Source: Chitinophagaceae bacterium
GTDB lineage: Bacteria > Bacteroidota > Bacteroidia > Chitinophagales > Chitinophagaceae
NCBI GenBank assembly: GCA_014379345.1
Contig: JACMLY010000069.1
Coordinates: 1-37,792, forward strand
Length of the DNA: 37,792 nucleotides
Direction of reading: 5' to 3'
Of the stretch, positions 1 through 7,667 are shown piece after piece. The position numbers and the translations under genes were made by a program. Below the pieces are notes generated by a model that saw only the letters and a list, made by a program, of their open reading frames with translations, made no database searches and was not told the origin of the DNA. Positions within the stretch are counted from its first letter, which is position 1, and each line of letters starts with the position of its first letter.

Positions 1-533
1 CCTTTTTCGACAATATACGTAGCGAGTTCCGCCCCGTTCCGGCGGCCGACATTTTTCGCCGCATGGACCACTCCGGCGGGAATGAACAAGACGTCTCCGG
101 CTTTGAGCGTCACCGCAGGCTTTCCCTCAACCTGGTACTCAAACAATCCTTCAATGACATAGATGATCTCTTCACCCGGATGTGAGTGATTACCGAATGC
201 CACTCCTGGGTCAAAGTCAATCCGCGATTGGATGACTTCGCGTCCGGGCGTACTGAGATCGTATCGCTGTAGCTCGGTACGCCTGACTCCTGGCTGTTGC
301 GGCAGAACATGGCCAGGGAAGGCATGTGCAATTAATCCAGGAGTATCTGGCGCAATAAAATTCCATTCTCCCAGTTCAAAGTCATCATAGGTCATTTTGT
401 CGAAGCCGGGAGCAGCCGAAGACCCTTTCATTGCAGGGATGTCTCGTTTTGTTAACGTCGAAGATTTAAAACTGTCCATTAAACTTGATGATGCCAGGAA
501 TAAAATCATACTGGCGATGGCTAACTGTTGCAT
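1..533 (-). CDS. Cupin-domain protein, secreted, C-terminus cut by window edge
   Basis: The gene runs off the left edge, so about 177 codons are visible and no stop is seen. From ATG at 533 the protein opens with a hydrophobic leader (MQQLAIASMILFLASSSL), which suggests export. Residues ~110-165 hold both cupin motifs intact. Motif 1 is H116-x-H118-x3-E122-x6-G129. Motif 2 is G146-x5-P152-x-G154-x2-H157-x3-N161. H116, H118, E122 and H157 would bind a metal. Cupins of this size act as small dioxygenases, isomerases or sensors, and the substrate cannot be told. The coding sequence looks GC-richer than most of the window, like the epoxide hydrolase next to it. The family assignment is firm; the function is unknown. 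Confidence 0.85.
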   Translation of the reverse strand, partial: MQQLAIASMILFLASSSLMDSFKSSTLTKRDIPAMKGSSAAPGFDKMTYDDFELGEWNFIAPDTPGLIAHAFPGHVLPQQPGVRRTELQRYDLSTPGREVIQSRIDFDPGVAFGNHSHPGEEIIYVIEGLFEYQVEGKPAVTLKAGDVLFIPAGVVHAAKNVGRRNGAELATYIVEK

Positions 534-958
534 GTTTTTCTGTTTTGATTAGATCTAATGATAATATTTGCTTTAGGCTTTTATTTAGCTCTTTTTTCAT
601 TCCTGAACATTCTATCTACCAAAGCTCGGGTGACCGGTCCGTAATCAGGACGAACGGAAGCAGCAACAAATAGGTTTTAGGAATTAAGCTTAACCAATTG
701 ATCAAAAAGTGGTCGGTTAAAACCCCCTGTTTCATTACAGTGTTTAAAAAAGCAGCATAGGCTGACGTAAAGAAGCTTATGACCACTCCAACACAATCAA
801 TTTTTTTAATTCCGTTTTCATAATAGACTACTTACAATACTAGTTGAAGAAATGATTCGCGTTTTGACACGCTTGTCAGAGAATTTTTTTCTTTTTTTAT
901 TTTAAACAATCAAAATGCTCATCATTGATCTTGTTAACCGCTGCCTTGCGCCTTAATC
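534..958. other. Intergenic region, no gene seen
   Basis: This AT-rich stretch lies between the cupin gene (start at 533) and the end of the first epoxide hydrolase (both minus strand). It should hold the cupin promoter. I see no convincing open frame, RNA gene or repeat. The only short open frame, on the plus strand at 485-673, overlaps the cupin start and has no recognisable features. Confidence 0.5.
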
Positions 959-1002
959 AATCGAAGAATAGAAGGGAGCGCCCGGTGCGCTACCCTTCGA
1001 TT
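959..1002 (-). terminator. Hairpin downstream of first epoxide hydrolase
   Basis: Two nested inverted repeats sit directly after the stop of the minus-strand gene. The inner stem AAGGGAGCGC (972-981) pairs with GCGCTACCCTT (987-997), with one bulged A and a 5-nt loop. An outer stem AATCGAAG (959-966) pairs with CTTCGATT (995-1002) and shares three bases with the inner one. There is no U-tract on the minus-strand side, so this is a terminator-like or transcript-stabilising hairpin and not a textbook Rho-independent terminator. Confidence 0.5.
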
Positions 1003-1004
1003 AA

Positions 1005-2300
1005 CTAACGCAGTGATTTAAACGCCGCTCGTAGTTCCGTCGCAAACAGCTCGGGATATTCCCACATCGCGAAGTGCCCGCCACGGTCTACCTCGTTAAA
1101 ATAGGTCAGCTTTGGGAAGGCCCTGCGGGCCCATGCTTCTTGAGCGCGAATAACCTCATCGGGAAATACAGTGATGGCCACGGGTACAGAAATCTCCTGT
1201 GTTTTTTGCGATGTGGCACTTGTCAGATTCAGGTGGCGACTTTCCCAGTAGATGCGCGCCGAGGAAGCCAATGTGTTTGTCAGCCAATACAGTGAGAAGT
1301 TGTCTAGCACGTCGTCTATGGTTGGCGATTGTTTGGGATCTTTGCCGTAGGTCCATTTAGTGAACCCGCTATGCACGAGCATCCATCCCGCAAGGCCCGC
1401 AGGGGAATCCGTTAGTCCGTACCCGACGGCTTGCGGCCGGGCACCCATCATTACGAGGTAAGATAATCCTCCATTGCGGAGATACATGCCGAGGTCACTG
1501 ATTGCTGAGCGTTCTTTCTCGGAAAAGTTTGCAGGTATGGGCCCGCCACCAAGCACACCCTCAACCTCAGGTAAAAGAACCGCAGGAAGGTTGGTGTGAA
1601 TTCCCAGTAACCCGGCTGGTGCCTGTCGGCCCATCGCCTCGACAACACCCGCGCCCCAATCTCCGCCTTGCGCAACGTAGCGGCTATAACCCAGCCGTTT
1701 CATGAGCACATTCCAGGCGAGGCCGATACGTTCCAATCCCCACCCTGCAGCGGACGGTCGCTCAGAAAACCCGAAGCCGGGCAATGAGGGAATCACGACA
1801 TCGAAGGCGTCCTCCGCTTTCCCTCCGTATCTGGTTGGGTCGGTTAGCGGCTCGATAAGCTTGATCTGCTCGAATACCGAACCTGGCCACCCGTGTGTTA
1901 TAATTAGTGGCATTGCGTTCGGGTGGCGCGACTTGACGTGGATGAAATGAAAGTCGAGCCCGTCAATCTTTGTGATGAATTGTGGGAAGGCATTCAACTT
2001 TGCTTCGCCCTTGCGCCAGTCGTACCTGCTACCCCAATACAAAAGGAGTTCCTTAAGCGTTTCGAGCTGCGCGCCCTGCGACTGATCAGCCACCGTTTCT
2101 TTATCAGGCCATCGTGTATTCAAAATGCGCTTGCGAAGATCCTTAACCTCTTCATTGGGTATGTGAACCCGAAAAGGGCGTATACTCTCGGAGGATCTTA
2201 CATCCGAATGAGATGTGCCCTGTGCGTTTGTCATTGTACCCTGCAGAGCCAACGCTCCGCTGATTACTGTACTGGCAAGGATGTTTGTTGTCTTTGTCAT
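1005..2300 (-). CDS. Secreted epoxide hydrolase, alpha/beta fold (EH1)
   Basis: This 431-residue protein has a signal peptide (MTKTTNILASTVISGALALQ, cleavage near NAQG). An N-terminal epoxide-hydrolase domain (~40-120) is followed by an alpha/beta-hydrolase core. The oxyanion motif HGWPGS begins at 136, the nucleophile elbow is GGDWG with Asp214, and the catalytic His409 lies in RGGHFAMWE. A YWLTNT...RIYWE segment carries the epoxide-polarising tyrosines typical of microsomal-type enzymes. The expected reaction is hydrolysis of an epoxide to a vicinal diol, outside the cytoplasm. It is a tandem paralogue of the next gene upstream, aligning without gaps through Asp214. Its coding sequence is noticeably GC-richer than its neighbour's. 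Natural substrate unknown. Confidence 0.9.
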   Translation of the reverse strand: MTKTTNILASTVISGALALQGTMTNAQGTSHSDVRSSESIRPFRVHIPNEEVKDLRKRILNTRWPDKETVADQSQGAQLETLKELLLYWGSRYDWRKGEAKLNAFPQFITKIDGLDFHFIHVKSRHPNAMPLIITHGWPGSVFEQIKLIEPLTDPTRYGGKAEDAFDVVIPSLPGFGFSERPSAAGWGLERIGLAWNVLMKRLGYSRYVAQGGDWGAGVVEAMGRQAPAGLLGIHTNLPAVLLPEVEGVLGGGPIPANFSEKERSAISDLGMYLRNGGLSYLVMMGARPQAVGYGLTDSPAGLAGWMLVHSGFTKWTYGKDPKQSPTIDDVLDNFSLYWLTNTLASSARIYWESRHLNLTSATSQKTQEISVPVAITVFPDEVIRAQEAWARRAFPKLTYFNEVDRGGHFAMWEYPELFATELRAAFKSLR

Positions 2301-2465
2301 TGTTTAAAATTTTTATTGTGTGTGTTGGTGATAAAATTAACTGCGGTAATAGGGGACTGCAAGGGCGAAACAGGGTGAGCGGACGAAGTGATTTCTGAGA
2401 CAGTCATTTTTTGAAGCGAAATGATTGAAAGATGCCGAGCAATTTTTTTGTACGCTATCTTTCAA

Positions 2466-2527
2466 CTTCAGACTTCGGTCTGAAGGTCCCCGTCTGACCG
2501 GAGCATCCGTCAGACGGGGACCTTCAG
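2466..2527. repeat. Two overlapping perfect hairpins between the epoxide hydrolases
   Basis: The first hairpin is CTTCAGAC (2466-2473), loop TTCG, GTCTGAAG (2478-2485); read on the plus strand it has a C(UUCG)G tetraloop. The second is a 19-bp perfect stem, 2480-2498 paired with 2509-2527, around a 10-nt loop. The two share bases 2480-2485, so a single strand can form only one at a time. The element lies 18 bp past the EH2 stop in the direction of transcription and could end EH2 transcription or stabilise its mRNA. No U-tract follows on the minus strand. The rest of 2301-2544 shows nothing else. Confidence 0.75.
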
Positions 2528-2544
2528 CGTGCGAACTCTCGAAA

Positions 2545-3828
2545 CTAACGCAGTGATCTAAACGCGGAACGCATCTCTTCCGAAAATATTTGAGGCTGTT
2601 CCCAGGCCGCAAAGTGACCTCCTTTGTCGAGGCGGTTGTAATAGATCAGCTTGGAAAATGCTTTCTCAGCCCAGCTTTTCGGCACCTGGTAAAGTTCATC
2701 GGGGAAAGCACTTACAGCGACAGGAATTTTAACTGCCATCGGTTTGAAAAAGATGAACTTATTTTCCCAATACAAACGGGCAGATGATACCGCCGTTTTC
2801 GTGAGCCAATAAAGCGTGATGTTATCAAGCACGTCGTCTTTCGTGAGCCCCTCTTTCTTATCATCAAAGGCACGGGCAATTAATTCGTAACTCCGTGCAT
2901 CATGGTCAAGTATCCATGCAGCAAGTCCGATTGGAGAATCTTCGATTCCATACAATGTTTGCGGACGGTTTCCCATTTCCTGTGCATAAGCAAGGCCTTT
3001 TTTGAAGAAGAAATCGAGTTGGTCCCATGCTCTCTTCTCGTCGGCTGAAAGAGTGGAAGGAGCAGGTTGATGAGACCATAAGGCACCCGCAATCTCATCT
3101 GGTACAGCAGCTGGCATGTTAGAATGTATACCGAGTAATTCAGTCGGTGCCATCACTCCCATCTGCTCTGTCACTGGATCACCCCAATCGCCTCCTTGCG
3201 CAACATATCGTTTATACCCCAGGCGTTTCATCAGTGTAATCCAAGCACGGGCAATCCGGGCAGGTTCCCAGCCGGAGGTAGTTGGCTGTTCTGAAAAGCC
3301 ATAGCCCGGAAGCGAAGGGATCACGATATCGAAAGCATCTTCCGCCTTTCCACCATGTGCGGTTGGGTTCGTTAGTGCTTCGATAATCTTTAATTGCTCT
3401 ATAACCGAACCAGGCCACCCATGAGTTACGATTATTGGTAATGCATTCGCATGTTTTGAACGCACATGAATGAAGTGAATGTCGAGTCCGTCAATATTAG
3501 TGATGAAATTTGGATATGTATTTAACTTGGCTTCAGCCTTACGCCAGTCGTAGTTTGTTGTCCAATACTTAGCCAGTTTCTGAATGGTTGCTAACTGCAC
3601 ACCTTGCGACGCATCGGCAACTGTTTCGCTCTTTGGCCATCTTGTTGCCAGGATGCGGCTGCGAAGATCTTTCAGGGCGGCATCGGGAAAATTCACCTTG
3701 AATGGACGTATCGATTCAGATGATTGTATTGCGGCATGTGATTCGCCCTGTGCATCGGCAACTGCACCCTGCAACATAAGTGCTCCGGTGAGCATAGTAG
3801 TGGTAAACATGCCTTTAGTTTTTTTCAT
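2545..3828 (-). CDS. Secreted epoxide hydrolase, alpha/beta fold (EH2)
   Basis: I chose the ATG at 3828 because it begins a clear signal peptide (MKKTKGMFTTTMLTGALMLQ, cleavage near ADAQG). A start 15 codons further upstream would place hydrophilic residues ahead of it. The 427-residue protein shares the EH1 architecture: N-terminal epoxide-hydrolase domain, HGWPGS from 136, nucleophile Asp214 in GGDWG, YWLTKT...RLYWE, and His405 in KGGHFAAWE. All catalytic positions are kept, so both copies should be active. The two genes form a tandem pair separated by 244 bp with strong hairpins, so they may be transcribed separately. The role is probably hydrolysis of an exogenous epoxide; substrate unknown. 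Confidence 0.9.
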   Translation of the reverse strand: MKKTKGMFTTTMLTGALMLQGAVADAQGESHAAIQSSESIRPFKVNFPDAALKDLRSRILATRWPKSETVADASQGVQLATIQKLAKYWTTNYDWRKAEAKLNTYPNFITNIDGLDIHFIHVRSKHANALPIIVTHGWPGSVIEQLKIIEALTNPTAHGGKAEDAFDIVIPSLPGYGFSEQPTTSGWEPARIARAWITLMKRLGYKRYVAQGGDWGDPVTEQMGVMAPTELLGIHSNMPAAVPDEIAGALWSHQPAPSTLSADEKRAWDQLDFFFKKGLAYAQEMGNRPQTLYGIEDSPIGLAAWILDHDARSYELIARAFDDKKEGLTKDDVLDNITLYWLTKTAVSSARLYWENKFIFFKPMAVKIPVAVSAFPDELYQVPKSWAEKAFSKLIYYNRLDKGGHFAAWEQPQIFSEEMRSAFRSLR

Positions 3829-4502
3829 TGTTTGATTTTTATGATTGATTAATAAATGAAAGTTACCTGTCATCGTTGCCGGTTGTCAGTGCAGACCGAC
3901 CGAGCGATGAACCAATTCCTAAGCAATCACTTTGGATTGCTGAATGATTTAAACGCAGCCCTTAATTCCTACATTTTTATGTGTCATGTCCTTTGTAAAA
4001 CTACTTCAGACGTCACAGGAAGCCCAGAACCAACTGGCCTGGGTGGACTAAGTGGAGCCCCAAACGGTCTTTTTTGATATTGAAATCTTTCAACGGAGCG
4101 GCAAAATGAGTTACTGGTTCGCCTTTATGGGATTTTCCCTTTCATATATGGTGCGCCTGGATTGACGAAATATACTCCACACAATAATCACTTAACTGAA
4201 GAGTAAAACAAGTGAAATAAAAAGCAAGCAATTATTGAAGAATAAAATTAATTGTGAGTGTGTTGTCGATAAAAACTATTCGTGTAGCCTTATTAATTAG
4301 ATACGGTGTCTTATATTGCAATTACCCGATGAAGATGATAAATGCCCTTAACAAGTGACTCAACCGCGTTATTCGTTTACCTCTTTGTGTTTTTATTTCC
4401 GTGCCATGATTTTCTAGTATGACGGAGCAGTCATATCGTTCTCTCCACCGTGCATACGTTCTCCCTCCGCATTTCAGCAGATATTAAATGGTTCCTTAAC
4501 TT
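3829..4502. other. Long intergenic region with a hydrolase scrap
   Basis: About 670 bp lie between EH2 and the nitronate monooxygenase gene. The part near 3829 should carry the EH2 promoter. The only recognisable coding content is the 13-codon epoxide-hydrolase-like tail at 3927-3968, listed separately. Both strands are otherwise rich in stops. The region looks like a place where a further gene copy has decayed. Confidence 0.5.
3927..3968 (-). pseudogene. C-terminal remnant of a third epoxide hydrolase copy
   Basis: On the minus strand this stretch reads ELRAAFKSFSNPK followed by TGA. EH1 ends with TELRAAFKSLR and EH2 with EEMRSAFRSLR, so the first eight residues match the EH1 terminus exactly. 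A TAG codon stands in frame immediately before the Glu codon and nothing before it resembles the family, so only the tail survives. The match is short (24 bp of coding identity at protein level). Synonymous differences from EH1 suggest an independent old copy and not a recent duplication. Confidence 0.5.
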
Positions 4503-5591
4503 TTACCCGGTTGTTTTTGTCGTCGTGATTTTAGTGGTTTCTTCGATAAGCGATTGCATCAGTGCTGGTGCTTTTTTGTGTTTAAGAACCGGGGCGATCT
4601 GTCCGCTCCAAAACATGATGATATCCAAATTCCGTCGGTCAATCGCAGCGTTTTTTAGCGATGACATAAAGGTGGACTGCAATGGAAAAGGCAAAAATGT
4701 TTTCTCTTTTCCCGAAAGATCTTTCAAAAGCCTGCGGGTTATACCGCGGCCAAGTCTACCGGTGTACGCACGTGACAGCATCGTATATTTAGCCGCATCA
4801 GAAAAGAGCATTTGTTTGTGCAGAGGTAGCGCACCCGATTCATCACAGGCCAGGAAGGCGGTGCCAACCTGCACTCCTTCGGCACCTAAAGTTAGTGCCG
4901 CTGCCACACCGCGGCCATTCGCAATACCACCCGCAGCAATAACCGGCGTTTTCACTTTTTCTTTAATCAACTGGAGCAACACAAAAGTTCCTGTAATTGA
5001 TTGTTCGGCAGAATCAAGGAATGATGGGCGATGACCGCCTGCTTCGAAACCTGAAGAAATGATCAGATCTACACCAGCGGATTCCAGCACAAGCGCTTCG
5101 TCGAGAGTTGTAGCCGTACCTGCCGTTGCAATTCCACGCTTACGACATTGGTCTAATATATCAACAGACGGAATACCGAAGATAAAGCTAAACAGCTTGG
5201 GACGCACATCGAGTATTACCTGTACTTGGTCTTCGAATCTTGATAAAAAAGGCGCTGGCTTAAGCGGCAAAGCAACACCTGCTTCGTCGAAATAAGGCTT
5301 AAAAAGTTTCTCAACCTCTTCGTACTGTTCATCAGTGACGCCCTTGTATGGCACATCACTATCTGATACCCACAGATTGATGTTATACGGTTTGTTGGTG
5401 GAAGATTTAATTTTCTCGTTTACTTCTATAATCTCGCGTGGACTCAATGTGTAAGCTCCGTAACCGCCAAGACCACCGGCATCAGATACTATTGCGACCA
5501 ATTCGACTGATGAAAGATTGCCCCCAAACGGCCCTTGCATAATCGGGTAATCGATGCCTAATAATTTTGTGACTCTCGTGTTGTACCACAT
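4503..5591 (-). CDS. Nitronate monooxygenase (NMO/2-nitropropane dioxygenase family)
   Basis: This 362-residue FMN-dependent TIM-barrel enzyme begins with LGIDYPIMQGPFGG, the conserved start of the family. The AGGLGGYGA segment, the GGHRPSF motif with His187 at the proposed catalytic-base position, and the FMN-phosphate loops AAGGIANGRG and LGAEGVQVGTAF all follow in order. The expected reaction is oxidation of alkyl nitronates (such as propionate 3-nitronate) to carbonyl compound and nitrite with O2. It is the last gene of the minus-strand block that starts at yceI, 10 bp after the NTF2-like gene. The block looks like a detoxification module. Some members of this family are enoyl reductases or quinone reductases, so the substrate is open. 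Confidence 0.85.
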   Translation of the reverse strand: MWYNTRVTKLLGIDYPIMQGPFGGNLSSVELVAIVSDAGGLGGYGAYTLSPREIIEVNEKIKSSTNKPYNINLWVSDSDVPYKGVTDEQYEEVEKLFKPYFDEAGVALPLKPAPFLSRFEDQVQVILDVRPKLFSFIFGIPSVDILDQCRKRGIATAGTATTLDEALVLESAGVDLIISSGFEAGGHRPSFLDSAEQSITGTFVLLQLIKEKVKTPVIAAGGIANGRGVAAALTLGAEGVQVGTAFLACDESGALPLHKQMLFSDAAKYTMLSRAYTGRLGRGITRRLLKDLSGKEKTFLPFPLQSTFMSSLKNAAIDRRNLDIIMFWSGQIAPVLKHKKAPALMQSLIEETTKITTTKTTG

Positions 5592-5601
5592 GTCTTTGGA
5601 T

Positions 5602-5982
5602 TTATAAGTTCACATCGCTCAACATCTTGTTCACAATCACCCACCTGCTGTCAAACTTATGAAACGACAGGAACTCATGATAGTTAAAATCGTACATCTT
5701 TACTTTTACTTCAGCAACAGCAATTGAGTTCAACGCTGTAATGGATACGATTTCGCCTTTGAATGATTTGCCTGAATCTTTCGGGCTTTGTCGGTTCTTA
5801 ACAGCGTCGAAATACTGATCCAGCGTTTTAAAATAAGGTAGCCCTTTCACATCACCCACAAGCATCGTACCGGGGTGATAAGCCTCTTTAAGAGCATTCA
5901 GGTCGCCTTCATAAATGCCTTTGAAATAATAATTTTCCAGGACCTGAGAAATTGCCTCTGAGTCTGATAGTGTTACTTCCAT
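5602..5982 (-). CDS. NTF2-like protein (SnoaL / lumazine-binding-like)
   Basis: This 126-residue protein has no signal peptide. It has the cone-shaped NTF2-like pattern: an N-terminal helix pair (AISQVLENYYFKGIYEGD, then LKEAYHPGTMLVGDV) and a sheet with alternating residues ending FDSRWVIVNKML. It most resembles the Bacteroidota group often labelled putative lumazine-binding. Such proteins act as small binding proteins or isomerases, and no catalytic residue can be assigned. It lies 10 bp before the nitronate monooxygenase and 73 bp after the SDR gene, inside the same minus-strand block. Confidence 0.75.
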   Translation of the reverse strand: MEVTLSDSEAISQVLENYYFKGIYEGDLNALKEAYHPGTMLVGDVKGLPYFKTLDQYFDAVKNRQSPKDSGKSFKGEIVSITALNSIAVAEVKVKMYDFNYHEFLSFHKFDSRWVIVNKMLSDVNL

Positions 5983-6055
5983 TTTTTTATTTTTTTGTGC
6001 GTCATAGTCTCCCGTCAGCGTTAGGACTACGAAAGTGATTACAATACTTCCAGCG

Positions 6056-6790
6056 TCAGTTCAGGTTATGGCCAGCTGCCATTCCACCGTCTACGTTGAT
6101 AATAGCGCCATTTATGAAATTGCTTTTAGCGACTGAATAAACCATTTGAGCCACATCTTCCACTTCGCCTATCCGATTAACGAGGTGCAATCCAGCGCTG
6201 TTATCTACATCATCCCCATGCATTGGAGTACGGATAGTGCCTGGTGCGATTGTATTCACCCGGATGTTGCTGCTGCCAAATTCAGCCGCCAATTGTATAG
6301 TTAATGAATGAATCGCACCTTTGCTCGCCATCGGCGCAGTAACAGGTATGCCACCAAAAGCCTGGTTAACGAGAGGCGTGCCAATATTTATTACAACTCC
6401 ATCCTTTTGTTTCAACATTTGCGGAATCACCGCCTGTGTGGTAAAAAAAGTTCCTTTCAGGTTAGTCCTCAAAAAGCGGTCGAGATAAACTTCATCCACA
6501 TCCAGGAAAGGCCGGGTTTCAAATATGCCGGCATTATTTACCAAAACATCGGCCGAGCCGAACTTTTCGATTGCAGTGGCTACCAGTTTTTCGCCAGTTG
6601 GTTTAAGACTCACGTCGCCAGCCACCATGGCGAGGTTCGGGCCTGCGCCCAACTCATGGTACACCTTTTCCAGTTTTTCCGGGGTGATAGAATTGATCAC
6701 CACGTTGTCGCCCTTTTCTAAAAAGTATCGGGCCACTTCTTTGCCAATTCCGGAAGAAGCGCCGGTTACAATAATTGTTTGCTTTTTCAT
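6056..6790 (-). CDS. SDR-family oxidoreductase lacking the catalytic Tyr
   Basis: This 244-residue protein is a classical-length short-chain dehydrogenase. TGASSGIG (9-16) binds the cofactor, NNAG (85-88) stabilises the sheet, and RVNTIAPGTIRTPM and a C-terminal NVDGG are in the usual places. The catalytic centre is unusual. The lysine is present (K157 in MASK), but the position four before it, normally Tyr, is Pro153, and the usual Ser is Thr138 (INIGT). I checked the nucleotides, and the Tyr is absent. The protein may use another residue, act on a different chemistry, or bind without turnover. The start overlaps the tautomerase stop by 4 nt, so the two are co-translated. Confidence 0.88.
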   Translation of the reverse strand: MKKQTIIVTGASSGIGKEVARYFLEKGDNVVINSITPEKLEKVYHELGAGPNLAMVAGDVSLKPTGEKLVATAIEKFGSADVLVNNAGIFETRPFLDVDEVYLDRFLRTNLKGTFFTTQAVIPQMLKQKDGVVINIGTPLVNQAFGGIPVTAPMASKGAIHSLTIQLAAEFGSSNIRVNTIAPGTIRTPMHGDDVDNSAGLHLVNRIGEVEDVAQMVYSVAKSNFINGAIINVDGGMAAGHNLN

Positions 6791-7014
6791 ATGCTTTCTT
6801 TTTTATCGGCGGTTATACCTTGTTCGCGCAATACTGATACCTGTTCGCCTGCATAACCCCAATCATCCAGGTCTATCTCTTGTATAACTACATGGGTCAG
6901 TTGCGGATCCTTGTTGAGCACAGCGGTAATTAATTCGGTCACGCCTTTTATCAGTTTCTGCTTTTGTTCGCGGGTAACACCTTCGCGTGTCACTTCAATT
7001 TTTATGTAAGGCAT
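6787..7014 (-). CDS. 4-oxalocrotonate tautomerase family protein
   Basis: This 75-residue protein starts MPYIKIEV. After Met removal, Pro1 would be the catalytic base of the tautomerase superfamily. The helix (REQKQKLIKGVTELITAVL) and the VVIQEIDLDDWGYAGE segment fit the 4-OT group found in many gene clusters, slightly longer than the 62-residue type enzyme. It probably isomerises an enol or dienol substrate and assembles as a hexamer. It lies 24 bp behind yceI and overlaps the SDR gene by 4 nt (ATGA), consistent with one operon. Confidence 0.88.
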   Translation of the reverse strand: MPYIKIEVTREGVTREQKQKLIKGVTELITAVLNKDPQLTHVVIQEIDLDDWGYAGEQVSVLREQGITADKKESI

Positions 7015-7037
7015 AAAATAATTTTAAGATGGTGTGC

Positions 7038-7559
7038 CTAAGCGGCGGCCTTGGCGGTAATGTTTACCTTCAGATTGAAATCATTGTAGATCAGGGTGTC
7101 CCCGAGATCCTTGAAAAAATTCCCTGACCGGAACTTTATGCCGTATTTAGTGCGGTCAACCACTATCACCCCGGAAGCACTTAAAGTATCGTCGGTTATG
7201 CTAATGGTGGCATCAAATCCAATGGGATGGGAAATGCCTTTGATTGTAAGGTTTCCCTCAATATGATTTTTATTAACTCCAGTAATGTCAAACGTTGCTT
7301 CAGGATATTGTGCTGAAGCAAAGAAGTCATCTGAAGCAAGATGGCCTGCAAATTGAGCATTTGTCGCGGGGTCGGTTATGTCCAAAATTTTAATGGAAGT
7401 AGTATCAATAATGAATTTGCCACCTGTTAGTTTGCCGTCATTTGCGGCAAGCGTGCCTTCTTTAATGGAAATTGTTCCAAAGTGGGAGCCGGTGATTTTC
7501 CGGCCTGTCCAATCGATATTGCTCTTAGCAACGGCGATTTCAAAATTCTGCTTTTTCAT
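7038..7559 (-). CDS. YceI-family lipid-binding-like protein
   Basis: This 173-residue protein has the YceI signature: SNIDWTGRKITGSHFGTI near the N-terminus, the FDITGV and GNLTIKGISHPIGF strands, and VDRTKYGIKFRSGNFF near the C-terminus. The family forms an extended lipocalin-like barrel that binds isoprenoid or other long-chain lipids. This member has no signal peptide (MKKQNFEIAV), so it is probably cytoplasmic. It is the first gene of the block yceI-tautomerase-SDR-NTF2-NMO, directly downstream of a perfect Crp-type palindrome. That makes it the likely first gene of a Crp/Fnr-controlled transcript. Confidence 0.88.
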   Translation of the reverse strand: MKKQNFEIAVAKSNIDWTGRKITGSHFGTISIKEGTLAANDGKLTGGKFIIDTTSIKILDITDPATNAQFAGHLASDDFFASAQYPEATFDITGVNKNHIEGNLTIKGISHPIGFDATISITDDTLSASGVIVVDRTKYGIKFRSGNFFKDLGDTLIYNDFNLKVNITAKAAA

Positions 7560-7603
7560 TTTTTTAATTTTTAATTACGTGACAAAGGTGAATAGGAATT
7601 CCG

Positions 7604-7620
7604 GGGTCACTACGTGACCC
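7604..7620. promoter_or_regulatory. Palindrome GGGTCAC-TAC-GTGACCC upstream of yceI
   Basis: A perfect 7-bp inverted repeat with a 3-bp spacer lies 45 bp upstream of the yceI start codon. Its half-site GTGAC resembles the Crp-type half-site GTGA but with a much shorter spacer. It is followed by a further TCACA (in CACATCACATTTG). It could be an operator or part of the 5' untranslated region. Function is inferred from position only. Confidence 0.45.
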
Positions 7621-7649
7621 ACATCACATTTGAATGAAAGATTGTTTTT

Positions 7650-7665
7650 TGTGATCTATGTCACA
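7650..7665. promoter_or_regulatory. Crp/Fnr-type operator TGTGA-N6-TCACA
   Basis: TGTGATCTATGTCACA is a perfect match to the palindromic consensus of the Crp family. It lies between the stop of the Crp/Fnr gene (stop codon at 7668-7670) and yceI, about 90 bp upstream of the yceI start. The neighbouring regulator has the recognition helix SRETLSR. This matches the Arg-Glu-Thr-x-x-Arg residues that contact GTGA in E. coli Crp. The site is seen; its use by the neighbouring regulator is inferred. Confidence 0.7.
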
Positions 7666-7667
7666 TC

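Noticed and set aside
1923..2378. 151-codon plus-strand open frame
   Set aside because: It is antisense to the first epoxide hydrolase, and its Cys- and Arg-rich composition reflects the other strand.
4450..5034. 194-codon plus-strand open frame
   Set aside because: It is antisense to the nitronate monooxygenase gene, whose codon pattern and motifs are unmistakable; the plus-strand translation has no protein-like features.
6308..6887. Plus-strand open frames of 120-137 codons
   Set aside because: They are antisense to the SDR and tautomerase genes and show no motifs.
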